DNA of 64,000 nt from DATKMP01 sp963790045 (lineage in GTDB: Bacteria > Bacteroidota > Ignavibacteria > UBA10030): assembly GCA_963790045.1 (NCBI GenBank), contig CAWBMS010000011.1, positions 62,001-126,000 on the forward strand, given 5' to 3'. The notes under the pieces are model-generated. The model worked only from the letters and a program-made list of their open reading frames with translations, made no database searches and had not been told where the DNA came from. This document shows, in pieces, positions 54,604 through 64,000 of this stretch (position 1 is the first letter of the stretch; every line of letters begins with the position of its first letter). A program made the position numbers and the translations under genes.

Positions 54604-56064
54604 ATGCTCGTTAAAAAATATCGAATTCTATATTTTACTGAACTTGTATTCTTTCTTTGTTCTGTCAACAGCTTTTGCAGTGATCTGAAAGACACAAAAA
54701 ACCAAGCGGATTATATTCTCATTGCTCCAACATCATATTATTCCATGGCACAAACGCTTGCCGATTTTCGCCATACGAAAAACGGATACGCGACGACGGT
54801 AATTAATATTGATACGATTTATGCACAATTCGGTTGTAATAGTTCTCAAGATACTATGCTGAAAAACTTTATTCAGTTCACATTGAATAGTTGGAGTAAA
54901 CCTATACCACAATATTTTATTTTTGTAGGAAATACTAACGTCATTCCATCACATCCAGAAGTGGAAACGTTGTATAATCTTGACAAGGGATGCGATAGTA
55001 TATTGATGATCGATCAATGGTTTGTAGAAAAGAATGACAGTACTAATAGTAGTCCAACGATAAATGCTTGCGTTGCACGATTCCCAGCATGGGATTCGCT
55101 TGGGCTATCAACCATGATTGCAAAAACCATAGAATATGAAAATGATACTACAAGTACATGGACTAATCGAGTAATTTCTTTGGCAGATTATGGCACTCCT
55201 AATGATGGCTATGAACCTTGCTTTGAAAATGATGCAAAATTGTTACGAGAGCTGTTTGTTCCTGTCTGGCATGATACTATTGCTGTGGATATCCGAAAAG
55301 ATTCTCCAAATTATATCGATACGGCGGCATTTATGAATCTCTGGAACAATGGCGCTGCAATTGTTTCATATTGCGGTCATGCCGATCAAGAGCAGTTTTC
55401 TTACTGCCGTTATTTTACGACAGAGGATGTCGATTCGTTACACAACGGTAATAAATTACCCGTTTGTTTATTTGGAGGTTGTGATTTAACGTATGACACA
55501 CGCCCACCGGTATCATTGCCGACTCACCTTCTTCAAAAAAGCGGTGGTGGTGCTGTGGCTGTTATTGCATCTGAAGGATTGAGTTACGAAGGAGCATCTC
55601 AGGATTTGTATTCATTTATGATTACAGCGTTGACTAAGAACATCACTCAGTCTCTCGGCGCAGCATTTATACAAGCCAAAGCAACCATTAATGATTTTTA
55701 CTACGAAGAAATAAAAAGATTTACGTTGCTTGGAGATCCTGCATTGATTATTAAACATCCGGCGAATGTTACATCAATTGCGAGTACACATTCTCAACCG
55801 GCAACGTTTGCGCTCAATCAAAATTATCCCAATCCATTCAATCCAACAACGACCATAACATACAATCTCCCATCAACAGGATGGGTAACGTTGAAAGTGT
55901 ATGATGTCCTTGGTAGGGAGGTAAAGAAATTAGTGGATGATCGACAGACATCTGGTTCGCATTCTATCATGTTTAATGCAAACCGTTTAGCCAGCGGAAC
56001 ATATTTTTATCGTTTGCAAGCCGGAAGTTTTGTGCAGACAAAGAAACTTGTATTGTTGAAATAA
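54604..56064 (+). CDS. Secreted C25 (gingipain-like) cysteine peptidase with type IX sorting domain
   Basis: A 486-residue protein with a signal-like N-terminus (ILYFTELVFFLCSVNSFCS). The C25 domain reads YILIAPTSYYSMAQTLADFR at the start, GHADQEQF with H259, and FGGCDLTYD with C293, together the catalytic dyad of the caspase/gingipain clan. It lacks the long prodomain and Ig domain of gingipains. The end has FALNQNYPNPFNPTTTITYN and YDVLGREVKKL, the Por/type IX C-terminal sorting module, so it should be exported across the outer membrane. Stand-alone gene. Confidence 0.9.
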   Translation: MLVKKYRILYFTELVFFLCSVNSFCSDLKDTKNQADYILIAPTSYYSMAQTLADFRHTKNGYATTVINIDTIYAQFGCNSSQDTMLKNFIQFTLNSWSKPIPQYFIFVGNTNVIPSHPEVETLYNLDKGCDSILMIDQWFVEKNDSTNSSPTINACVARFPAWDSLGLSTMIAKTIEYENDTTSTWTNRVISLADYGTPNDGYEPCFENDAKLLRELFVPVWHDTIAVDIRKDSPNYIDTAAFMNLWNNGAAIVSYCGHADQEQFSYCRYFTTEDVDSLHNGNKLPVCLFGGCDLTYDTRPPVSLPTHLLQKSGGGAVAVIASEGLSYEGASQDLYSFMITALTKNITQSLGAAFIQAKATINDFYYEEIKRFTLLGDPALIIKHPANVTSIASTHSQPATFALNQNYPNPFNPTTTITYNLPSTGWVTLKVYDVLGREVKKLVDDRQTSGSHSIMFNANRLASGTYFYRLQAGSFVQTKKLVLLK

Positions 56065-56073
56065 AACGAAAAT

Positions 56074-56712
56074 TTAGAAGAAAAGATTCAGCGCAGATAA
56101 TAATTTCTCAATTTCTTCTTCTGTCAGCGAGCGGTGCTCGCCGGGTTGTAATCCATCAAGTGTAAGAAATAAAATCGCAACGCGTACCAAGCGTAGGGTC
56201 GGATAACCAACGGCGGCGGTCATTTTGCGCACCTGTCTGTTGCGGCCTTCGCGCAGCGTGAGTTCAATCCAAGATGTCGGAATGGTTTTACGCACACGAA
56301 TGGGAACGGACCGCGGCGGCAAATCCGGTTCGCCTTCTAAAAATTTTACTTCTGCAGGTTTGGTTTTTATATTTTCGATGACGACGCCGCGGCGCAATCG
56401 TTCCAACGCGTCTTCGGTAGGATTGCCTTCCACCTGCGCCCAATAGGTGCGTGGATGTTCAAATTTCGGTTCCGCAAGCCGGTAATTGACAGCGTGATCG
56501 TTGGTAAGCAGCAACAATCCTTCGCTGTCTGCATCCAATCTTCCAACAGGATAAATATTTTTTGGGAATGGACCGAAATCACCGATTGCCAAATATTTTC
56601 CTTCGCGCGTAAATTGCGAAAGAACATTATACGGTTTGTTGAAGAGAATATAAATTTTTCGATTCGATGGATTCAAGCGTTTGTATTCGAGTACAAAAAA
56701 ATCCCCCAGCAT
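56074..56712 (-). CDS. 23S rRNA pseudouridine synthase, RluE-like
   Basis: About 212 residues of the RsuA/RluB/RluE family. The catalytic aspartate is in PVGRLDADSEGLLLLT. FNKPYNVLSQFTREGKYLAI at the start and LREGRNRQVRKMTAAVGYPT, then LRLVRV, complete the fold. The lack of an S4 domain and the length fit RluE (U2457 in E. coli numbering). The start is uncertain: ATG 56712 lies inside the clpC terminator hairpin, and TTG 56676 is possible. It is encoded downstream of clpC on the same strand. Confidence 0.87.
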   Translation of the reverse strand: MLGDFFVLEYKRLNPSNRKIYILFNKPYNVLSQFTREGKYLAIGDFGPFPKNIYPVGRLDADSEGLLLLTNDHAVNYRLAEPKFEHPRTYWAQVEGNPTEDALERLRRGVVIENIKTKPAEVKFLEGEPDLPPRSVPIRVRKTIPTSWIELTLREGRNRQVRKMTAAVGYPTLRLVRVAILFLTLDGLQPGEHRSLTEEEIEKLLSALNLFF

Positions 56713-56731
56713 CAAGCCGAGGGATTTTTAA
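56694..56731 (-). terminator. Terminator behind clpC
   Basis: AAAAATCCC and GGGATTTTT pair across about 16 bases, followed by T on the minus strand. It lies just after the clpC stop codon at 56745 and overlaps the beginning of the rluE-like gene. Confidence 0.7.
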
Positions 56732-56744
56732 TGATCGATAGATA

Positions 56745-59265
56745 TTAATTCGTTCCCGCAATTTCCTCAGGATGTTCTGTCGCTTGTGCATCCGCAACAT
56801 CTTTGGAAGCATCGATGAAGAACAATTCTTCTTTCTCTTTGTCGAACTTTGCCCGCACGGTCGTTCCCTGCGGGAATGTGCCGCGCAGAATTTCTTCGGC
56901 AAGCGGGTCTTCGATGTAACGCATCACGGCACGGCGCAGCGGGCGCGCACCGAATGCAGGATCGTAACCTTTTTCGGCAAGAAAGTTTTTCGCTTCCTGT
57001 GTCAGTTCTATGGAAATGCCCATTGCCGTCATACGTCCGAACAAATCTTTTGCCGTAATATCGATGATCTTGAGAATGTGTTCGCGTTCCAATGAATGAA
57101 AAACAATCGTATCGTCCACGCGATTTAAGAACTCAGGATTGAAGACGCGTTTCAGTGCATCTTCGATGCCGGACTTCATCGCTTTGTATTTATCCTGATG
57201 TGAATCTGTTCCAAATCCCAATCCGCCGCCAGATTTAATATCGCGCGAACCGAGATTCGATGTCATAATCAGATACGGTGTTTTTGAAATCCACGCGGCG
57301 CCCAGACTAGTCGGTCAAGATGCCGTTAGTCCAAAACTTGCAATAATAATGTTAAAGACATCGGGATGCGCTTTTTCAATTTCATCCAACAGCACGACCG
57401 AATACGGTTTGCGCCGGACTTTTTCCGTGAGCTGTCCGCCTTCTTCGTAGCCGACATAGCCCGGAGGCGCGCCGACAAGACGCGAGACGGTAAATTTTTC
57501 CATGTATTCGCTCATATCGATTCGTAATCAATGAGTCTTCACTGAATCGAACAAATAATCTTGCTATCACTTTTGCCAGTTCCGTTTTTCCAACGCCTGT
57601 TGGGCCAAGGAAAATAAACGAACCGATGGGGCTGTTCGGGTCTTTCAATCCTGCACGTGCACGGCGAATAGCTTTGGATAATTTTTGAATTGCTTCATCC
57701 TGCCCGACGACCATAGCTTCTTAAGCCATCTTCCATCTTGAGCAGTTTTTCGGATTCGCTTTGTGCAACACGCTGCACAGGAATGTTCGTCATCATCGAA
57801 ACGACAGCGGCACAATCTTCTTCTGCGACATCATAGATGATTTCGCCTGCGCTTTCAATTCCCATTCGCGTTTTGCAATTTCCAAATCGCTGAGCAAGTT
57901 TCTTTTCCAGGTCGCGCAAGCGTGCGGCTTCTTCAAAATTCTGGTTTTTCACGACCTGATTTTTTGACTGCCGAATTTTTTCAATCTCTTCTTCAAGTGT
58001 GTAATTTCTTTCGGCACTTTGATGTTGGCGAGATGCACGCGTGCTCCTGCTTCATCCAAAACATCGATCGCTTTATCCGGCAAATATCGGTCGGTAATGT
58101 AACGATCACTCAAGCGAACGCATGCCTCAATCGCTTTATCAGCATACAGCACGCCGTGATGTTCTTCATATTTTGATTTGATGTTTTGAAGAATCTGAAT
58201 GGTTTCATCCACCGTGGTGGGATCGACCATAATTTTTTGGAAACGACGGTCAAGTGCACCATCTTTTTCAATATACTGCCGGTATTCATCTAACGTTGTT
58301 GCGCCGATGCACTGCAAATCGCCGCGAGCCAATGCCGGCTTGAACATATTGGAAGCATCCAACGAACCGCTTGCGCCGCCGGCGCCAACGATAGTATGCA
58401 ATTCATCGATGAATAGAATAACGTCTTTTGCTTTTTCAAGCTCGTTCATCACGGCTTTCATTCGTTCTTCAAATTGACCGCGGTATTTTGTGCCTGCAAC
58501 CAATGCGGCAAGGTCAAGCGTTACCACACGTTTATCATGCAGTACGCGCGAAACTTTCTTTTGCACAATGCGCAGCGCCAGTCCTTCTGCAATCGCGGAT
58601 TTGCCAACGCCCGGTTCGCCAATAAGCACCGGATTATTTTTCTTGCGCCGACTTAACACTTGTGCAACGCGTTCAATTTCTTTTTCACGACCAACAATCG
58701 GATCCAACTTGTCTTCAACAGCAAGTTTGGTCAAATCCCTGCCAAAATTATCTAACACCGGAGTTTTGGAGCGGTCTTGCTTCTTTTCCTGCGCCGTCGG
58801 TTGCTGCTGATTGGGTGGATTGGACGGCTTGCCGGAAATGATGTTATCCAATTCGTTGCGCACGGTATCGTAATTGACATTGTATTGATGAAGAATTTGC
58901 GCAGCAATGTTGTCATCATCCCGTAATAAAGAGAGAAGCAGATGTTCGGTGCCGATCACATCGGATTTATAAAGTTTTGCTTCGAGATACGTGATCTTTA
59001 AAACTTTTTCTGCTTGTTTTGTAAGCGGAATATTGCCAATGGTTAGCGTTCCGCCGGATGTGCGTACCGTATCTTCTATCGATTTTTTTAATTTATAAAG
59101 ATCAACGCCGAGATTGCGTAAAATTTTAACTGCAATGCCTTCGCCTTCTCGGATAATCCCTAATAATAAATGTTCTGTGCCGATGTAATCATGGCCAAGC
59201 CGGAGTGCTTCTTCACGGCTCAATCGAATCACATCCTGCACTCTATTTGAAAAATTACCTTCCAT
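56745..59265 (-). CDS. clpC: ClpC-type Clp protease ATP-binding subunit (several indels between 57.25 and 58.0 kb)
   Basis: A Hsp100 AAA+ unfoldase of about 840 residues that feeds ClpP. The N-terminal double Clp repeat (RVQDVIRLSREEALRLGHDY, GTEHLLLGIIREGEG) and the first AAA domain (LIGEPGVGKSAIAEGLA, FIDELHTIVGAGG) are intact. The UVR-type middle (NFEEAARLRDLEKKL), the second Walker A (FLGPTGVGKTELAK) and LVGAPPGYVGYEEGG are in different frames. The end (TSNLGSRDIKSGGGLGFG, then GYDPAFGARPLRRAVMRYIE) is intact. I count at least six indels between 57,270 and 58,005. The intact parts show normal conservation, so a local low-quality assembly is more likely than a dead gene. Confidence 0.9.
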
Positions 59266-59498
59266 ATTTTTTCTCAGTCTCGCTCTTTCTTAAAATGTAA
59301 CTGGAACGAACTTTGATTTTCCAACGTCTCAGTTAATAATAAAACGATGACGCTGGATTTTTAGTTTCCTATGTCAATATACTCTTTTTTGGAGGGGGTG
59401 TCAAGAAACTCAAGTGGCGCTTTTTTTGACTCTCTTAGCAAAAACAGTTACATTAAACATTACGCTCAATGTTTTTAGAGTGAATTTATGGAGTTTTT

Positions 59499-60296
59499 GT
59501 GCCTTTTGTAAAAGCAACTGGAATTGACAGGCGACATCAGGATGAATTGTTGGCGAACGGACGTATTCCGCAACATATTGCCGTGATTATGGATGGAAAC
59601 GGGCGATGGGCGAAGCGGCGAGGATTACCTCGTGTAGCAGGACATAACGAAGGCGTCAATTCCGTGCGCGATATTGTGGAGGCATGCGCACAATTGGGCG
59701 TGAAATATCTTACGCTGTATACGTTTTCCACCGAAAATTGGAAACGCCCGAAAGATGAAGTTTCTATACTGATGCGATTAGTGGTGAAAGCGTTACGGAA
59801 TGAACGAGACCGCTTGCACGAAAACGGCGTTTGTTTTCATGCGATTGGAGATTTATCAGCGCTTCCGATCGATGTGGCAAACGAAGTTCATGAAGCAATG
59901 AGTGCGATGAAAAAAAACACAGGATTAAATTTGGTGATTGCGTTGAATTACAGCGGCCGATGGGATATTCTGCAGGCAATAAAACGTATTGCCGTCGATG
60001 TGAAAAACGGAACGCTATCGCAAAACGCTATAACCGAAGAACTTGTTCACCAACATCTATCCACGAGCAACATACCCGACCCCGATTTGTTGATTCGAAC
60101 CAGCGGGGAATTGCGCATCAGCAATTTTCTTCTTTGGCAGCTTGCCTACACAGAAATGTACATTACCGATGAATTTTGGCCGGCATTTCGGCGCAAACAA
60201 CTTTACGCCGCAATTGCGGAATATCAACGACGCGAACGCCGGTTTGGAATGGTCAGTGAGCAACTGCACCATTCGAGCAAAGCCGTCTCCGCTTAA
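59499..60296 (+). CDS. uppS: Isoprenyl transferase / undecaprenyl diphosphate synthase
   Basis: A 265-residue cis-prenyltransferase making the C55 lipid carrier for cell-wall synthesis. Catalytic D32 is in IAVIMDGNGRWAKRRGLPR; further motifs are TLYTFSTENWKRP, ALNYSGRWDI and DLLIRTSGELRISNFLLWQ, and the end ITDEFWPAF. It starts with GTG, with GGAG about 6 bases upstream. It is followed by bamA after 21 bases, a common envelope-biogenesis pairing. Confidence 0.95.
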   Translation: MPFVKATGIDRRHQDELLANGRIPQHIAVIMDGNGRWAKRRGLPRVAGHNEGVNSVRDIVEACAQLGVKYLTLYTFSTENWKRPKDEVSILMRLVVKALRNERDRLHENGVCFHAIGDLSALPIDVANEVHEAMSAMKKNTGLNLVIALNYSGRWDILQAIKRIAVDVKNGTLSQNAITEELVHQHLSTSNIPDPDLLIRTSGELRISNFLLWQLAYTEMYITDEFWPAFRRKQLYAAIAEYQRRERRFGMVSEQLHHSSKAVSA

Positions 60297-60317
60297 TCAA
60301 CATAAGGATCATACAGA

Positions 60318-62715
60318 GTGCTGTTCACAAAAACGTTTCTTCGCAGGTGTTTCCTCTCGTTTTTCGTAGTTGTTTCCATTGCAAGTTCTCAACAAAAACA
60401 GGAAACCTATAAAATTTTAGGAATTAGTGTGGAAGGCCAGCGGGCGGGCGATCCTGCGGCCATCATTGCCAACACCGGTTTGAAAGTTGGCGATGAAATT
60501 ACCTTGCCCGGCGAGCAAACGCGCAAGGCGATTGAGCATCTTTACAATCTAAAGTTGTTTGACGATGTCCAGATTTTTATAGAGAACCGTGTTTCGGATG
60601 GCGTCTATTTGCTGATCCGCGTCAAAGAAAATCCGCGTTTAGAAAAGATTATTATTAAAGGAAACGATGAACTGAGTGAAGATGACATACTGAAAAAAGT
60701 TAGTCTTGTCAAAGGGCAAATTGTTACGACGCAAAGTTTATCCGCTATGGTCAGGGCGTTAAAAACTCAGTACGAATCGGACGGCTATTTGAATGCCGAG
60801 ATCAAAACAAAATTGGTGCCGGTGAGCGATTCTTCCAGCCGTGTCAATTTGCATATCGATGTGGATGAAGGTCCAAAAATAAAAGTCGATGATATTTGGT
60901 TCCATGGCAACAAACGTTTTGGCGACGGCGATTTGAAGGGGGCAATGAAAGAAACGAGCGAGCGCCGTTGGTGGAAATTTTGGACGACCAATAAATTCGA
61001 TCGGAAAAAATATAAAGACGATAAGGATCTTATTCTTGCATTTTATCATAACAACGGATTTCGCGACGCAGAAATTTTGTCGGATTCGCTTTCCTATGAT
61101 GGATCAAAAAAATATCTCACCATCGATATCTCGGGTGAACGAAGGACCGCAATATTTTATTCGGAATATTCGATGGGAAGGTAACACCGTTTATACTTCC
61201 GATGTCTTATCGCAATGTTTGAAAATGAAAACCGGCGATGTGTTTGACCAGGAAAAGTTCGATCAAAATCTCCACCGGAACGAACAAGAAAGCGATGTAA
61301 CATCGTTGTATGCAGATAATGGATATTTATGGTTTCAAGTAGAACCGGATATTAAAGTTGTATCTGGAGATAGTTTGGATATTACGATGCAAGTGCGCGA
61401 GCGAAATCAATTCCGCATCGGGCGTGTCGTGATTTCTGGTAATACGAAAACGTATGAAAAAGTCATTCGACGGGAATTGCTCACCAAACCGGGAGATTAT
61501 TTCAGTCGGCAGTTGATTATCCGCAGCGTCCGACAGCTTTCGCAGTTGAATTATTTCAATCCCGAAAAAATAAAACCGGATGTTCGTCCGGTGGATGATA
61601 AGATTGTGGAACTGGAATATAGCGTGGAAGAAAAATCCAGCGATACATTCAATATGTCAGTCGGGTACAGCGGCGCACTCGGCTTTAGCGGAGGACTCGG
61701 ATTGACATTCAATAATTTTTCTATCAGCGAACCGTTCCGAGGCGGTGCAGGGCAGGTGCTGACGTTCGACTGGCAATTCGGCGTGAGTAACTACTACCGA
61801 AATTTTTCCATCGGTTTTCAAGAGCCGTGGATGTTCAATACGCCGACGCTGTTCGGCATCAGCTTGTTTGATACATACCAATCGTATTATGCCGATTTGC
61901 ATTATGAGGGTGTCTCATTCCGTGTCGGACGACGATTCAAATGGCCTGATATGTATTTCCGTGGTGATTGGACGCTCTCGATCCAACAAAACGAATATTA
62001 TCCGTTGAGCACTACAACCACAACAACCGATAGTTATTATTACATGCCGGAAGGAAAAGCCACGCAAATAGGCCTCACGCAAGTTCTTTCGCGCAGCAGC
62101 GAGGATAGCCCTATCTTTCCGTCACGCGGTTCATCGTTTTCGTTATTGACCAGTATCAATGATGGTCCGAAATTTGGCGGTTCGATATACTCAGCACGCT
62201 ATCATAAGCATGTATTTTCAGCAGAGTATTATGTCCCCATCGCCAATTCTACACGTGTTACATGGATGAGCAGTGCCACTGTTGGTGCAATTTTTGGAAT
62301 GGATGAAAATCCATATATCCCATACCAAGAATTATTCTGGATGGGCGGCACTGGGCTTGGTCAAATTGCTGTAATACCATTACGTGGTTATGACGATCGT
62401 TCTGTGGGACCGAGCGACGGCAACGTTGGTGGTAAAGCCATGATGAAATACTCGAGCGAACTGCGTTTTGCTATTGCACTCGATCCGATTCCTATTTATA
62501 CCTTGTTGTTTGCAGAAGCCGGAAACGTTTGGTTGACGCCATCTATGATGGATCCTCTGGGCTTACGCCGCTCTGCCGGTTTTGGTGTACGCTTAATGAT
62601 TAATCCGATCGGTATGGTCGGCTTTGATTACGGTTTTGGATACGATGCTTCGACACCGAATGGCTCAGCTCCGGGTTGGAAATTCCATTTTCAATTTGGC
62701 AAATCGATGCAATGA
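60318..62715 (+). CDS. bamA: Outer membrane protein assembly factor BamA (one 1-base indel)
   Basis: About 798 residues after correction. Signal peptide (FLRRCFLSFFVVVSIASS), POTRA repeats (LKVGDEITLPGEQTRKAIEH, then LYNLKLFDDVQIFIENR; EGPKIKVDDIWFHGNKRFGD), then the Omp85 barrel. The lid-loop/barrel motifs VLSRSSEDSPIFPSRGSSF and YDDRSVGP are visible, and the barrel ends WKFHFQFGKSMQ. The break is near 61131, where GGG should be GG to read DISVNEGPQYFIRNIRWEGN. Start GTG 60318 has AAGGA 9 bases upstream. The last codons overlap the aguB start (ATGA). Confidence 0.93.
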
Positions 62716-63621
62716 AAAAGGTGTCGACCAAAAATTTTGTTGTTGCCGGGCTTCAATTTTCATGTTCGCCTGAGCCCGATAGAAATCTTCGGACAGCAGT
62801 TGGATGGGTGAAGAAGGCGGCGAAAAAACATGCAAACGTCATCTGTCTGCCGGAATTATACCGCTCGCAGTATTTTTGCCAGAGTGAAAAATTTTCTTGC
62901 TTCGATCTGGCGGAAACCGTTCCCGGCCCATCGACCGATGCTTTTCAACGTGTAGCAAAAGAATGTAATGTCTCGATTATTGTGCCGGTGTTTGAGAGAC
63001 GTGAAGCCGGTATGTACCCACAACAGCATTGTGATGATCGATGCAGGAGGAAAAATACTTGGCATCTATCGCAAGATGCACATTCCCGACGATCCGGGAT
63101 TTTATGAAAAATATTATTTTGCTCCCGGTGATCTTGGCTTCACAACATTCAAAACAAAATTCGGAAACATCGGAACGCTGATTTGCTGGGATCAATGGTT
63201 TCCCGAAGGTGCGCGGATAACCGCGCTGCAAGGAGCGTCCGTCCTTTTTTATCCGACAGCAATCGGCTGGCATCCATCGGAAAAAGAAAAATATGGAACA
63301 GCACAACGTGATTCGTGGATAACCATTCAACGATCTCATGCCATTGCAAACGGAGTGTATGTTGCTTCTATCAATCGTGTTGGGTTCGAACAGCCGGTAC
63401 AAGAACAAGCGGGAATCGAGTTTTGGGGATCATCATTTATTTGCGATCCACAAGGAGTGATGCTTGCTGAAGCATCTGTTGACAAAGAGGAAATGGTTTT
63501 TGCCGAAATCGATCTTGAACATCTCGAAACAATCCGAAGGAATTGGCCGTTCTTGCGCGATCGCCGCATCGATGCATACAGCAGCATCACGCAACGGTTT
63601 CTTGATGAAAAATCAAAATGA
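62712..63621 (+). CDS. aguB: N-carbamoylputrescine amidase (one 1-base indel)
   Basis: About 302 residues of the carbon-nitrogen hydrolase family. The Glu-Lys-Cys triad is visible: E in VICLPELYRSQYFC, K in YRKMHIPDDPGFYEKYYF, and C in LICWDQWFPEGAR. AQRDSWITIQRSHAIANGVY then VASINRVG is typical of AguB. It converts N-carbamoylputrescine to putrescine, CO2 and ammonia. The break is near 63012, where one base is extra. The stop overlaps the aguA start by ATGA, so the two are coupled. Confidence 0.92.
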
Positions 63622-64000
63622 AATCTTCTGAAGTGACATCATATCGATTACCGGCAGAATGGGAACCGCATCGCTCCACGATTCTATGCTGGCCGCATCA
63701 GAAAGAAGATTGGCCGGGAAAATTTGCACCGATTCCATGGGTGTACACAGAAATTGTAAAACATCTTTCGCAAAGCGAGCTTGTGCGGATCATTGTTCAA
63801 ACCGAACAGGATGTTGTGCGTGTACACAAATTGTTGGAACGCGCACATGTGGAAATCGAAAATATTGAATTCATTATTGCCAAGACGGATCGTGGCTGGA
63901 TGCGCGATACAGCGCCGGCATTCGTAAAAAATCAAAACGCAACGATTGGAATTTCATTTCAATTCAACGGATGGGCAAAGTATTCAAACTGGAAAAAAGA
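63618..64000 (+). CDS. aguA: Agmatine deiminase (partial, runs off the window)
   Basis: The first 127 codons are present. YRLPAEWEPHRSTILCWPHQ then KEDWPGKFAPIP is the usual N-terminus, and TDRGWMRDTAPAFV carries the guanidino-binding aspartate region of agmatine deiminases. It hydrolyses agmatine to N-carbamoylputrescine, the substrate of AguB encoded just before. It starts within the aguB stop (ATGA). The catalytic cysteine lies beyond the window. Confidence 0.93.
   Translation, partial: MKSSEVTSYRLPAEWEPHRSTILCWPHQKEDWPGKFAPIPWVYTEIVKHLSQSELVRIIVQTEQDVVRVHKLLERAHVEIENIEFIIAKTDRGWMRDTAPAFVKNQNATIGISFQFNGWAKYSNWKK

Overview
The window looks like a chromosomal segment of a member of the Ignavibacteria/Chlorobi branch of Bacteroidota (FCB group). 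The clues are the Ignavibacteria-style NYPNPFNPTT secretion-sorting tail on a secreted peptidase, a HYC_CC_PP/HMA/TonB metal-uptake set, a lamin-tail surface protein, and mostly housekeeping enzymes of bacterial type at moderate GC. About ten genes carry single-base indels, mostly in short homopolymers (recG, acnA, a DinB protein, a cupin, a membrane protein, a carbamoyltransferase, a lamin-tail protein, clpC, bamA, an amidase). I read these as assembly or sequencing errors and have joined the pieces. 

Layout. 0-5 kb: end of ftsX, an acetyltransferase, tRNA-Arg(ACG), a flavodoxin-fold oxidoreductase, a methyltransferase and recG. 4.9-8.9 kb: a tight operon behind a promoter with a palindromic operator, with two D-Ala-D-Ala-ligase-like ATP-grasp enzymes, a GNAT and a lysine 2,3-aminomutase. 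It is followed by an M24 peptidase. 10.1-11.5 kb: a REP/RAYT transposase cluster and a 21-bp minisatellite. 11.5-19.3 kb: aconitase, a methyltransferase, the metal-uptake set and a CsgG-like protein. 19.5-23.3 kb: carbamoyl-phosphate synthase large subunit, split in two with a Spy-like periplasmic gene lying between the halves. 23.4-30.3 kb: small membrane and stress-type proteins, an OPT transporter and peptidase T. 30.4-34 kb: an SxtJ/DUF5989/carbamoyltransferase triad bracketed by direct repeats of the pepT 5' region. 34.1-43.5 kb: lamin-tail surface protein, an unknown 606-residue protein, AlaA-like aminotransferase, MsrC, bacterioferritin and an MFS transporter. 43.9-50.6 kb: one intact 2,212-residue protein joining a fold-type-I aminotransferase-like domain to an HPr-kinase/PEPCK-like P-loop domain. 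51-56 kb: small unknown proteins, a B12/radical-SAM protein and a C25-type secreted peptidase. 56-64 kb: RluE-like pseudouridine synthase, clpC, uppS, bamA, and aguB-aguA for putrescine synthesis. 

The items I think deserve most attention are the giant aminotransferase/kinase protein, the predicted beta-lysine ATP-grasp operon, the interrupted carB, and the carbamoyltransferase island inside the pepT repeats. All functional assignments are from reading motifs by eye; no database search was run.
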